A stretch of 64,000 nucleotides of DNA from Proteiniclasticum aestuarii. GTDB lineage: Bacteria > Bacillota > Clostridia > Clostridiales > Clostridiaceae. Positions 7,979-16,210 of this stretch are shown here, piece by piece; position 1 is the stretch's first letter, and each line of letters begins with the position of its first letter. The stretch is taken from assembly GCF_017368455.1 (NCBI RefSeq), contig NZ_JAFNJU010000009.1:62001-126000 (forward strand), written 5' to 3'. The translations under genes were made by a program, and so were the position numbers. The notes beneath the pieces are model-generated. The model saw nothing but the letters and a program-made list of their open reading frames with translations, was not told the origin of the DNA and ran no database searches.

Positions 7979-9334
7979 ATGAAAGTGGTAATCATCGGAG
8001 CAGTTGCAGCTGGATTGAGCGCTGCATACAGCATAAAGAAAAATGTTTCAGGTGCGGAAATCACCGTACTTGAAAAAGGGGAAGACATCTCCTATGGAGC
8101 CTGCGGATTTCCGTATTACATTGAAGGGCTTATAGAGGAAGAGAAGAAGCTTATTGCAAGAGACAAGAAAAGGGTTCTGGCTGATGGAATTGATCTGAGA
8201 CTGTTCAGTGAAGCCATTGATGTGGATTTTCAGAATAAATCGGTGAAGGTCAGGAATCTTTCCAATAAAAATGAATACGAGCTGAAATATGATAAGCTCG
8301 TCATTGCTGTGGGAGCCAGAAGCAATCATCTGGACATCTTCACAGGTATGAAAGGTGTATTCCCTTTAAATACGCTGAAACATGCCAACGCCATAAAAGA
8401 ATACATGGAGAAAAGGGCACCGGAGAGAGCAATCATTCTAGGTGGAGGGAATAAAGGCCTTGAACTGCTGGAAACCATGACACTAAGAGCTGTGGATACA
8501 CAGGTCATCGAATACATGCCCGATGTCATGAACATCTACGACCCAGAGCTTTCAGAGCTGCTCCTCAAAGAGCTGCGTGGGGAAGGGCATAAAATCAATA
8601 CCAGTGAAAAAGCACTGGATGCTGTGGCAGACGAAAAGGGCTTCATCTCAAAAGTGATCACGGACAAAGGAGAGTATTCCACTGATATGGTCATTGAAAC
8701 CATAGGCCTGAAACCGAATACGGAGTTCCTTGAAGGAAAAGGCCTCAAGATGGAACGAGGAGCGATTCTGACGGACCTCTATGGCAGAACCAATATTGAG
8801 GATGTCTATGCCGGAGGTGATTGTGCCATGATCTACAATCACATCGAAGAGAAGCACAATTATCTTCCATTGGGCACCAATGCCAACAAAACAGGGAAAC
8901 TCATCGGTCTTGCCATGGCAGGGAAAGAACCTCCTTTCAAGGGTGTTCAGGCAAGCTCCATGATGAAGACTTTTGAATTCGAAATGGCCATGACCGGGGT
9001 AACAGACCAGAGAGCGAAGTTTTTAGGATTGGACTACGACAGTGTACTGGTCCGCACCCGGAATAAATCGGGCTATTATCCCGGTGGCACTGAACTCTAC
9101 ATTAAGCTCACCTATCTGAAAAAGAATGGAAAAATCATCGGGGCACAGATCTTCGGACGAGAAGGAAGTGCTCTGCGCATACAGGGACTTGTGACAGCCG
9201 TTTATGCCGGGCTCGACCTCTATGATCTGGCGTATATGGACTTCGGATATATACCTCCTCTGAACAGCGTATGGGACTCCATCAACGTGGCCGCAAGAAA
9301 AGCCCTATCCAAGTACGAACGAGAGAAGGAATGA
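7979..9334 (+). CDS. CoA-disulfide reductase / NADH oxidase-type flavoprotein
   Basis: 451 residues of the FAD-dependent pyridine nucleotide-disulfide family. The FAD fold is GAVAAGLSAA at 7-16. The redox site is SYGACGFPYYIEG with a single cysteine, Cys42, at the position used by CoA-disulfide reductases and Npx-type NADH oxidases. The NAD(P)H fold is IILGGGNKGLELLE near the middle, the second FAD motif is DVYAGGDCA, and a C-terminal dimerisation domain follows. It probably reduces CoA disulfide, polysulfide or O2; these activities cannot be separated by sequence. The ATG at 7979 is preferred over the GTG at 7967 because AAAGGGGTGA lies 8 bases before it. It is followed after 4 bases by an aldehyde dehydrogenase, so the two are co-transcribed. 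Confidence 0.88.
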   Translation: MKVVIIGAVAAGLSAAYSIKKNVSGAEITVLEKGEDISYGACGFPYYIEGLIEEEKKLIARDKKRVLADGIDLRLFSEAIDVDFQNKSVKVRNLSNKNEYELKYDKLVIAVGARSNHLDIFTGMKGVFPLNTLKHANAIKEYMEKRAPERAIILGGGNKGLELLETMTLRAVDTQVIEYMPDVMNIYDPELSELLLKELRGEGHKINTSEKALDAVADEKGFISKVITDKGEYSTDMVIETIGLKPNTEFLEGKGLKMERGAILTDLYGRTNIEDVYAGGDCAMIYNHIEEKHNYLPLGTNANKTGKLIGLAMAGKEPPFKGVQASSMMKTFEFEMAMTGVTDQRAKFLGLDYDSVLVRTRNKSGYYPGGTELYIKLTYLKKNGKIIGAQIFGREGSALRIQGLVTAVYAGLDLYDLAYMDFGYIPPLNSVWDSINVAARKALSKYEREKE

Positions 9335-9338
9335 ATCT

Positions 9339-10757
9339 ATGACTGAGAATAAAAACGGCAGAGATCATGAATTGACGAAATATGAGGCGGAAGAACTGCT
9401 TTCTGAAATGCAATCGTTCTTTCACACAAGAAAGACCATGAACCTTCATTTCAGAAAGCAGATGCTGAGAAAACTCAAATCCACCATAAAAAAATATGAG
9501 GCGGAAGTGCAGGATGCGCTTTACAAAGATCTGAGAAAATCCGATGCGGAGTCCTATATCACAGAAATCGGACTTCTTTATCAGAGCATTGATTACTTCA
9601 TCAGAAACCTGGAGAGATTTTCAAGAAGGAAAATGGTGAAAAGACATACCGCAAGTATCCTGTCCCAGGGATATCTGTATAAGGAACCCTATGGAACAGT
9701 ACTGATCATCTCCGCATTCAATTATCCTTTCCAGCTGCTCATGGAGCCGCTCATCGGAGCCATTGCAGCAGGAAATAATGCTGTAATCAAACCTTCGGAG
9801 CAGGCTGTCTATACGGAAGCGGTCATCGAGAAAATCATAAAGGAAGCTTTTCCCTCTGCAATGGTCCGGGTTGTCAAAGGGGGAAAGGATACAGTGACGA
9901 GTCTGACCACATCCGATTTTGATTATATCTTTTTCACGGGAAGTGTATCCACAGGACGGATCATCATGGGCAACGCTTCCAGAAACCTCACCCCGGTGAC
10001 GCTGGAGCTGGGCGGGAAAAGTCCGGCCATCGTGATGAAACGGGCGAATATAAAGAACGCCGCAAGAAAGATCGTCTATGGGAAGTTCCTCAATGCAGGC
10101 CAGACCTGTATCGCACCGGATTACGTGCTGGCCCATGAAGATGTCATGGAGGAGCTTGTGGTTGAGATGAAGCGCTATCTGCGAAAATTCTATAGAGAGG
10201 ACCCCAGAACTTCCAAAGATTATTCAAGAATCATAAGCAAGAAAGCACTGAAAAGACTCACAGATATTCTGGAGGAAGACAAGGAGTATGTGATTCACGG
10301 CGGTGAAGTGGACCCCATAGAAAATTATATGGCACCAACCTTACTGGTGAAAAGCGATATGAATCTGAGGTCCATGGAAGAGGAGATTTTCGGTCCGATT
10401 TTACCCATCATCCGTTATCAGGACATCAACAAGGCGCTGGATGAGATTCAGCCTCTGGGAAAACCGTTGGCTTTCTATGTGTTCACTGAAGATCGGGTGC
10501 TTGCGGAGAAAGCCCTTAAGAGAGTCTCCTTTGGAGGAGGATGCATCAATGATGTGCTCTTCCATATCTCCTCACCCTACCTCACTTTCGGAGGAGTAGG
10601 GAACTCGGGAATCGGCAGATATCATGGAAGGTATTCCTTTGATACATTCAGTCACGAAAAGGCTGTGCTGAAATCCTCCAGTTACCTGAATATGAGGATC
10701 AACGAGCCTCCTATCACAAACCTGAAAGAAACACTTATAAGGAAAATCCTGAAATAG
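9339..10757 (+). CDS. NAD(P)-dependent aldehyde dehydrogenase
   Basis: 472 residues, the short (class 3-like) aldehyde dehydrogenase type. The catalytic thiol is Cys257 in NAGQTCIAP and the general base is Glu224 in LELGGKSPA. The cofactor motifs are FFTGSVSTG (198-206) and the KPSEQ loop with Lys151. The C-terminal GVGNSGIGRYHG segment is normal for the family. It oxidises an aldehyde to the acid in the cytoplasm; members of this subgroup act on fatty or aromatic aldehydes. The C terminus is not obviously a membrane anchor. It lies 4 bases after the CoA-disulfide-reductase-like gene, with a GAGAAGGA site overlapping that gene's end, so the products may share a redox or detoxification role. 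Confidence 0.9.
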   Translation: MTENKNGRDHELTKYEAEELLSEMQSFFHTRKTMNLHFRKQMLRKLKSTIKKYEAEVQDALYKDLRKSDAESYITEIGLLYQSIDYFIRNLERFSRRKMVKRHTASILSQGYLYKEPYGTVLIISAFNYPFQLLMEPLIGAIAAGNNAVIKPSEQAVYTEAVIEKIIKEAFPSAMVRVVKGGKDTVTSLTTSDFDYIFFTGSVSTGRIIMGNASRNLTPVTLELGGKSPAIVMKRANIKNAARKIVYGKFLNAGQTCIAPDYVLAHEDVMEELVVEMKRYLRKFYREDPRTSKDYSRIISKKALKRLTDILEEDKEYVIHGGEVDPIENYMAPTLLVKSDMNLRSMEEEIFGPILPIIRYQDINKALDEIQPLGKPLAFYVFTEDRVLAEKALKRVSFGGGCINDVLFHISSPYLTFGGVGNSGIGRYHGRYSFDTFSHEKAVLKSSSYLNMRINEPPITNLKETLIRKILK

Positions 10758-10761
10758 GAAG

Positions 10762-10785
10762 AAGCTGTGTGGAAACGCACAGCTT
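10762..10785 (+). terminator. Terminator after the aldehyde dehydrogenase
   Basis: A 10-bp stem (10762-10771 with 10776-10785, one G:T pair) with a GAAA tetraloop and a short TTTG tail. The recQ promoter begins directly after it. Confidence 0.75.
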
Positions 10786-10786
10786 T

Positions 10787-10795
10787 TGCTATAAT
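10787..10795 (+). promoter_or_regulatory. Extended -10 promoter of recQ
   Basis: TGCTATAAT is a perfect extended -10, 33 bases before the recQ ATG. No convincing -35, which would fall inside the terminator stem. Confidence 0.6.
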
Positions 10796-10827
10796 AAGAT
10801 GTATGACGGCTGTTAGGATGTGAAGAA

Positions 10828-12951
10828 ATGGAACCTCAAAGAATACTGAAAAAATATTTCGGACTGAATTCCTTCAAGAAGGAACAGATTTCAATCATCA
10901 AGGAAATCCTGAGTGGAAGAGATGTCGTAGGAATACTTCCTACGGGCTACGGAAAATCCTTATGCTACCAGGTGCCTTCCATGATGATGAAAGGTCCTAC
11001 ACTGGTCATTTCACCATTGATCTCACTGATGAAAGATCAGGTTGATGCACTGAAAGACAGAGGAATTCCCGCGACCTACATCAACTCCTCTCTTTCTCTT
11101 GAAGAATCCAATCAGCGGAAGAGGAATATCCGAAAGGGGAAGTACAAACTGATTTATGTGTCTCCAGAGTCTCTTAGACTGAAGAGGTTCACCGATCTTC
11201 TGAGAGACATCGGGCTGGTCCAGATTGCTGTGGATGAGGCCCATTGCATCAGTATCTGGGGACATGATTTCAGACCTTCCTATCTGACCATATATGATTT
11301 CATTCAGACTCTTGAGAAGAGACCTGTGATTACAGCATTTACGGCTACTGCAACAGAAGCCGTGAGAAAGGATATTGTGGATCTGCTCCATCTTGAAGAG
11401 GCTTTCAGCATCACCGGGAATCTTAATCGCGAGAACATCTATTTCGGTGTGAAACGACCTGAAAATGAACAACAAGAACTTTTGAGTCAGGTCAATAAAA
11501 GAAAGGGTCAGCAGGGCATCATCTACTGCCAGAGAAAGAAAGAAGCGGAATATGTGCGCGATCTTCTCGGACGGGAAGGATATAAGGCAGGACTTTATCA
11601 TGGTGGCATGGAAGATGCGGAAAGAAGAAAGGTGCAGGAGGATTTCTCCTTTGATCGCATTCATATCGTTGTAGCCACCAGCGCCTTCGGTATGGGAATC
11701 GACAAGTCCAACGTACGCTATGTGATTCATCTTGGCATCCCTAAAAACATCGAATCTTTCTATCAGGAAGCCGGCAGGGCGGGTAGAGATCAGAGCTACA
11801 GTGAAAGCATACTGATCTACAGATATGGTGACATGGCAAAGCAGAAGAGGCTCCTTCAGATATCAGACCTGACAAAGGAGAGATATGAGATCGAAAGGGA
11901 AAAGCTTGCTGTCATGGACCAGTACGGTACCACAAAACACTGCCTGCGCTCTTTTGTCCTCAATTACTTCAAGGGAGCGCCTCCGGAAACAGCGGAAGAA
12001 AACTGCGGTAACTGCAGCAACTGCATTGAAGAGGGGCACATCAACCTGTCCCTTCTCGGCAGAAAGGTTGTCGCCGCCATAAAGATTCTGGGAGAAGCGT
12101 CGGACAAATATGTTGTCTATGATTTTCTTCTTGGCAGAAGATCAAGAGAGCTGGAAAAGCGGGGTTATTGTAATCATCGGCTGTTCGGCAGTCTGAAAAA
12201 TCATAAGAAGTACTATATGGATAAACTATTTTCCCTTCTTATTAGGGAACTGCACCTTCTGGCAGACGGAGAAAAGCTGAGCATCACCGAAAAGGGGAGT
12301 AAGCTTCTTCATGGCCAGGTAGAGTTCATTGTCCTTCGGGAAGAGGGGGAAGAGAAGCAGGATTACCATGAAGAACTCCTTCTCAGGCTCAAAAGCGTCC
12401 GCCGTGAAATGTCCAGAATGGAGGGAATCGCACCCTATATCATTTTCCATGATGAGACACTCCGGGATATCGCCAGAAGAATTCCCTTGACAAAGAAAGA
12501 ATTCATGGAAGTAAGAGGTGTGGGAAAGACAAAGGCTATGAAGTACGGAGAAGCTTTCCTGGAAGAAATCAGAAAATACGGAGACAGTCAGGGAAAACTG
12601 GATGAAATCAGGAAAGAGATCCAGAAAGATCCGGAACACACCACAGACCAGTGGGATACCTATGGGCTCCATAAAGAAGGGAAATCTGTGGAAGAGATGG
12701 CAGCCATACTTGGCATTGTCCCGGGCACAGTGGTTGACCGACTCATAAGAGAACATGAAAAAGGAAGAGACGTGAATCTTGATGCACTCTACAGAAGTCA
12801 TCTGGAAAATCAGATTCTGCATTCCATCCAGAAACTGGGCACGGATAAGCTGAGACCTGTCAAAGAGGATCTGAAAAAGGACGGGATAGATGTGGACTAT
12901 ATTGACATCAAAATGATCTTCTATAAGCACTATGGGATCAGAAAAAAATAA
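10828..12951 (+). CDS. recQ: ATP-dependent DNA helicase RecQ
   Basis: 707 residues. The helicase core has Walker A LPTGYGKS at 37-44, DEAH at 136-139 and the RecQ-specific WGHDFRPSY loop after it, then motif VI QEAGRAGRDQ. The RecQ zinc-binding module is seen in CLRSFVLNYF and CGNCSNC. An HRDC domain follows (about 515-585, including EVRGVGKTKAMKYGEAFL). The last 110 residues form a helix-turn-helix segment (EGKSVEEMAAILGIVPGTV) typical of HTH_40-tailed RecQ proteins of Bacillota. It unwinds 3'-to-5' and acts in recombinational repair. The ATG 10828 start gives the usual N terminus. The gene is transcribed alone. Confidence 0.95.
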   Translation: MEPQRILKKYFGLNSFKKEQISIIKEILSGRDVVGILPTGYGKSLCYQVPSMMMKGPTLVISPLISLMKDQVDALKDRGIPATYINSSLSLEESNQRKRNIRKGKYKLIYVSPESLRLKRFTDLLRDIGLVQIAVDEAHCISIWGHDFRPSYLTIYDFIQTLEKRPVITAFTATATEAVRKDIVDLLHLEEAFSITGNLNRENIYFGVKRPENEQQELLSQVNKRKGQQGIIYCQRKKEAEYVRDLLGREGYKAGLYHGGMEDAERRKVQEDFSFDRIHIVVATSAFGMGIDKSNVRYVIHLGIPKNIESFYQEAGRAGRDQSYSESILIYRYGDMAKQKRLLQISDLTKERYEIEREKLAVMDQYGTTKHCLRSFVLNYFKGAPPETAEENCGNCSNCIEEGHINLSLLGRKVVAAIKILGEASDKYVVYDFLLGRRSRELEKRGYCNHRLFGSLKNHKKYYMDKLFSLLIRELHLLADGEKLSITEKGSKLLHGQVEFIVLREEGEEKQDYHEELLLRLKSVRREMSRMEGIAPYIIFHDETLRDIARRIPLTKKEFMEVRGVGKTKAMKYGEAFLEEIRKYGDSQGKLDEIRKEIQKDPEHTTDQWDTYGLHKEGKSVEEMAAILGIVPGTVVDRLIREHEKGRDVNLDALYRSHLENQILHSIQKLGTDKLRPVKEDLKKDGIDVDYIDIKMIFYKHYGIRKK

Positions 12952-12962
12952 AAGATGCGAAT

Positions 12963-12995
12963 GAGGTATGCCTGAGATGTCAGACATACCTCTTA
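12963..12995. terminator. Hairpin between recQ and the minus-strand regulator
   Basis: An interrupted stem (12963-12970 with 12985-12992; inner CTGA/TCAG) lies between convergent genes. There is only a short T tract, so it is a modest terminator or a bidirectional boundary. Confidence 0.5.
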
Positions 12996-13020
12996 ATCAA
13001 GGTTATTAGGAAGAACAGAT

Positions 13021-13671
13021 TCAGCATTCCTGGAACTTATAGCCTTTACCCCAGACGGTTTTCACAAGACACCGGTAAGGTCCTAGCTTTCGCCTCAAGG
13101 ACTTGATATGTGTGTCAATGGTTCTGGAGTCACCTAAAAAAGAGTATCCCCAAACAGCGCGTATCAGCTCATTTCTTGAGAGCGTCATACACGAGTGCAG
13201 TTTAAGATACACCAGTAGATCATACTCCATGGGCGTAAGTGTAAGGACTTCATTTCTCATCAGTACCTGTTTGTTTCTGTAATCAATGGTGATCTCTTTA
13301 TACTGATAGGCATCATCGAGATCCATGGAGAACAGAGCTAGACTCTCTAAAAATTCGTTGGTGATCTCATGGGATTTCATGGTGAATCCCGTGTAGTTCA
13401 CGTTCTCCAGTCTGCTGAGATGTCTGTCATTGATATGGTCACTGAAGAGATAGACTTTGGTATGGTTGTTTCTATTTAAACTTTCATCTAATTCATTTTT
13501 ATGGTTCTTATAATAGTCATCATGGATGATCAAGGTATGGATAGTTTCCTCTATGAGATCAAGGGTCTGCATTAGGGAGTCGGAAATCAATAATTCCAGA
13601 TCGTTTTCCGATGATGCAACCTCAGCCATGATGCTTTCTTTCTCAAATCCTGCTAGGAGTATCTTATGCAT
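13021..13671 (-). CDS. OmpR/PhoB-family regulator with degenerate receiver domain
   Basis: 216 residues. The C-terminal 100 residues are a normal winged-helix DNA-binding domain (LTLTPMEYDLLVYL, RNELIRAVWGY, TIDTHIKSLRRKLG, TVWGKGYKF). The N-terminal 110 have receiver length but lack the acidic pair: IL-LAGFE stands where ILIVDDE is expected. Asp51/Asp52 (LIIHDD) and a Lys in GFTMKSHE are in roughly the right places. No histidine kinase is adjacent. Such proteins often act without phosphorylation; that is inference. The ATG at 13671 is preferred to the GTG at 13680 because GAGGTGA lies just before it. Confidence 0.85.
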   Translation of the reverse strand: MHKILLAGFEKESIMAEVASSENDLELLISDSLMQTLDLIEETIHTLIIHDDYYKNHKNELDESLNRNNHTKVYLFSDHINDRHLSRLENVNYTGFTMKSHEITNEFLESLALFSMDLDDAYQYKEITIDYRNKQVLMRNEVLTLTPMEYDLLVYLKLHSCMTLSRNELIRAVWGYSFLGDSRTIDTHIKSLRRKLGPYRCLVKTVWGKGYKFQEC

Positions 13672-13795
13672 CTCTTTCACCTCACATCCAATAGTACCAC
13701 TTACTTTTAAAGTAGATTTAAAGAAATCGTTGAAAAAACTTGAATTAAGGAAATCTTAATAACCTGAGACGGATGCATAAATAGTGACTATTCAC

Positions 13796-13824
13796 TTCAA
13801 GTTAAATCATAGCTGTGATATAAT
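13796..13824 (+). promoter_or_regulatory. Promoter of the 60-residue protein
   Basis: TTCAAG (13796-13801), 17 bases, then TATAAT (13819-13824) with a TGn extension. It sits 40 bases before the ATG at 13864. Confidence 0.6.
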
Positions 13825-13863
13825 AGAGTGGAATAAGAAGAGAAAAACAGAGGAGGTAAGCAG

Positions 13864-14046
13864 ATGAAAGTTTGTAAGATACTCGCCGTTTCCGCGGTAT
13901 CCATGGCAGTAGGGGCATTGATTTATAAGGTGGTTTCCGATCATAAAGATGAAATTGATTCGTTTGTGAATGAATACGGTGAATTTATCGAAGATGATCT
14001 TCTGGAAGAAGACCTGGTTGAACCGGAACTGTTGATCGAAGAATAA
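13864..14046 (+). CDS. Small membrane-anchored acidic protein
   Basis: 60 residues: a basic start (MKVCK), one hydrophobic segment (about 5-22, ILAVSAVSMAVGALIYKV) and a strongly acidic tail (EFIEDDLLEEDLVEPELLIEE). It resembles the first part of YtxH-type small envelope proteins but is too short to assign. GAGGAGGTAA lies before the ATG, and a promoter and a strong terminator frame it, so it is a real single-gene unit. Confidence 0.75.
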   Translation: MKVCKILAVSAVSMAVGALIYKVVSDHKDEIDSFVNEYGEFIEDDLLEEDLVEPELLIEE

Positions 14047-14052
14047 ACACCA

Positions 14053-14084
14053 AAAACGACGGTAAGCATACCGTCGTTTTATCT
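14053..14084 (+). terminator. Strong terminator
   Basis: A perfect 12-bp stem (14053-14064 with 14069-14080), AGCA loop, ending in TTTT. Confidence 0.9.
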
Positions 14085-14181
14085 TGGAACCATTTATTTT
14101 TTTCTTCTGAATTATTAAGCTATACTTTAATACTTGTCGAAGCATATAGGGTTTCTTTAAAAATAATAAATGGACTTTTGA

Positions 14182-15024
14182 TTAAGCTTCTGTATAGGAA
14201 CTGTTCTTCTGAAGGTATTCCTCGATTTTCTGATCATAGGCTGATATCAGATTCATCACTATGTCATGCTCTGGAGAGTTCAGTTGAACATCATCAATGA
14301 ATGAAATAGGCAGAATCTTTGGCGATGTGCCGCTGATAAAGGCTGCCTCCACTTCCGACAGATCCGTGACCTGGACGGACTCTTCAGCCATGCTGATCTT
14401 CAGCTCCCTGGCGATATCAAGAATTCTTTTTCTTGTTACGCCGCCGAGTACATCTTTCAGCGGTGGTGTCACAAGGGTCTCATTCAGCACAAAAAATACA
14501 TTCGATTTTGATCCTTCCGTGATTTCATGATCTGTATTCACCAGCAGTGCTTCGTATAGGCCGCTTTCTTCTATGAATGCCGTCACTTTTGCCTTATAAT
14601 TCGGATCGATGACCTTCGCATTGGGGTTCTTCCGTTCCATTTCTATGGTACCTGTTCTGATTCCATTGAGATAACTTGCTTTTTCAGGGTAGAAGTGGGG
14701 GATGAAGTACATATAGGAATGGATGGCAGGGCCATCATTGACGAGAATCTTCACGTTCCCGTCTTTTATCCTGTTTTTTCTGGCAAGAAGGTGGATCAGA
14801 TTTCTGATTTCTTCCTTTGATTTTCTGAAATCAAGCTTCAGAATCTCCAGGGACTGCGTCATTCTTTCCAGGTGATCCTCCAGAAACAAAGGTGTACCGT
14901 TTATGATTCGGATTACTTCATAGACATTCCTATCACTGAGCGTGTAGCTTAAATCTCCGGCGTTCACCAGTCTGTTATCCATTGTCACATAGTTTCCACG
15001 TATTTTATCCACATTTACCTCCAA
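14182..15024 (-). CDS. PLP class-IV aminotransferase (BCAT / D-amino acid / ADC lyase family)
   Basis: 280 residues of the fold-type IV PLP family. Visible signatures: the N-terminal DLSYTLSDRNVYEVIRIING segment, the likely cofactor lysine in DPNYKAKVTAF, and the EGSKSNVFFV motif that binds PLP, with GGVTRKRILDIA afterwards. The family includes branched-chain aminotransferase, D-alanine transaminase and aminodeoxychorismate lyase; sequence alone does not separate them here and no pathway neighbour helps. It overlaps the HAD phosphatase gene upstream by 10 bases, so the two are translationally coupled. Confidence 0.85.
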   Translation of the reverse strand: MEVNVDKIRGNYVTMDNRLVNAGDLSYTLSDRNVYEVIRIINGTPLFLEDHLERMTQSLEILKLDFRKSKEEIRNLIHLLARKNRIKDGNVKILVNDGPAIHSYMYFIPHFYPEKASYLNGIRTGTIEMERKNPNAKVIDPNYKAKVTAFIEESGLYEALLVNTDHEITEGSKSNVFFVLNETLVTPPLKDVLGGVTRKRILDIARELKISMAEESVQVTDLSEVEAAFISGTSPKILPISFIDDVQLNSPEHDIVMNLISAYDQKIEEYLQKNSSYTEA

Positions 15025-15650
15025 TAAAGAACCGGATATTTCGGGTTTTTCTTTTTATAGTTGATCAGGTACGGTTTTCCCACTAAAGCAAGAAGAGGCT
15101 CATCACTCATGGAGTCTGAAAACATGTAGGAATCTTTGAAATCAATTTTTTCCTTATCGAATATTTCAAAAAGTCTTCTGACTTTTTCCTCTCCCTTGTT
15201 GTTCTCTCCATCCATGATGGAGGCAAAGGCACCATTCTTCACGAGAAATCTCGTTCCCATGACATAATCCGCATCGAAAATCTCTTTCAGTTTGAGAATA
15301 TAGAATTCAGGGGAAGCAGAGGTCAGGACAATGGTATATCCTTTGTCCTTCAGCTCTTTCACTTTACGGATTCCATCCTCATAGAGAAAGTGTTTCAGTT
15401 CATCTTCGATGAAATCATCCGTGAGCTTGTCCACAGTCTCCATGGGCAGATCCTTCAGAAAAGCCAGAAAAAGTTCTTTGGTCCGTTTCTCCTTGTTGAT
15501 GCCCAGCTGATAGAGCAGACCGCTGCCGATGGCTCTAGGCAGATGGCGCAGAAGGGAAGGTTTCTTCTTGACAAGATATGCGTAAAAAGCAATCAGGGTT
15601 TCTTTTTTCGTCAGGGTAAAATCCACATCGAAAAGTGCTAATTTTTCCAT
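15015..15650 (-). CDS. HAD-superfamily phosphatase (HAD-IB, SerB-like)
   Basis: 211 residues. Motif I is LFDVDFTLT with Asp8 (nucleophile) and Asp10. Motif II is VLTSAS. A lysine lies in GEEKVRRLFE, and motif IV is FSDSMSDEPLL. The helical cap between motifs I and II matches subfamily IB, which includes phosphoserine phosphatases and similar enzymes. The substrate is unknown. The start is ATG 15650, which has AGGAGGA just upstream; the longer frame to 15686 would read through a terminator hairpin and is rejected. The gene overlaps the aminotransferase downstream, which suggests a shared amino-acid or cofactor step. Confidence 0.88.
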   Translation of the reverse strand: MEKLALFDVDFTLTKKETLIAFYAYLVKKKPSLLRHLPRAIGSGLLYQLGINKEKRTKELFLAFLKDLPMETVDKLTDDFIEDELKHFLYEDGIRKVKELKDKGYTIVLTSASPEFYILKLKEIFDADYVMGTRFLVKNGAFASIMDGENNKGEEKVRRLFEIFDKEKIDFKDSYMFSDSMSDEPLLALVGKPYLINYKKKNPKYPVLYWR

Positions 15651-15663
15651 ATTCCTCCTATAA

Positions 15664-15694
15664 AAAAACCTTGAGAAAAATCCCAAGGTTTTCG
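15664..15694 (-). terminator. Terminator of the DUF1292 gene
   Basis: A stem of AAAACCTTGGG-type sequence (minus strand) with a six-base loop, followed on the minus strand by a run of Ts. It separates the DUF1292 gene from the HAD phosphatase. Confidence 0.85.
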
Positions 15695-15713
15695 TCGCTT
15701 CGTATTAATACTC

Positions 15714-16130
15714 TTACTGCAGCTCGTCCGCTTCTGAAAGAGCTTCGTATGCCTCGGATACAGTGTTGAATTCTTCTTCTGAAAGGAAGACCAGTTCTCC
15801 GTCTTCACCGGCAACTCTTAAAGGAGTCACGGTTTCATCCCCATTCATTACAAGAACATAAACCTCACCATCAAGTTCGAATTCGTCTACGATAGGATAT
15901 TCCTCTGTTGTTCCGTCTTCGTTTTCGAACGTCACCATATGTGCATGATCATGGTCATGATGGTGATGATCGTGATCGTCGTGGTCATGTCCGCAGTTGC
16001 AGCTGTTCTCCTCGCCGGAGCAGCAGGACTCTTCCTTTTCGTGATGTCCGCCACCGCAGCAGCCTTCATTGTCGTGTCCGCCGCAGCAGCCCTTTACTTC
16101 TTCTGTATTATCATTTATTGTATTTGTCAT
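15714..16130 (-). CDS. DUF1292 protein with Cys/His-rich N-terminal tail
   Basis: 138 residues in two parts. Residues 1-64 contain repeated CCGG/CCGGGHH/CCSG/CNCGHD groups and then HDHDDHDHHHHDHDHAH: 9 cysteines and about 16 histidines. Residues 65-138 are a standard DUF1292 domain (MVTFENEDGTTEEYPIVDEFELDGEVYVLVM). DUF1292 proteins (YrzB) are small and of unknown function. The tail resembles metal-handling extensions of SlyD and nickel or zinc chaperones. A metal-storage or sensing role is inferred from composition only. The ATG is at 16130, and the gene is transcribed alone. Confidence 0.85.
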   Translation of the reverse strand: MTNTINDNTEEVKGCCGGHDNEGCCGGGHHEKEESCCSGEENSCNCGHDHDDHDHHHHDHDHAHMVTFENEDGTTEEYPIVDEFELDGEVYVLVMNGDETVTPLRVAGEDGELVFLSEEEFNTVSEAYEALSEADELQ

Positions 16131-16210
16131 TGTATTCCTCCATTTATGTTAATCAACTTATTCTATCACAAATAACTAAGCAGATAAATCAAATTTGCAA
16201 TAAGTTTCCT

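Noticed and set aside
15015..15686. Longer HAD phosphatase starting at 15686
   Set aside because: The extra 12 codons lie inside the upstream terminator hairpin, while the ATG at 15650 has an ideal ribosome site.
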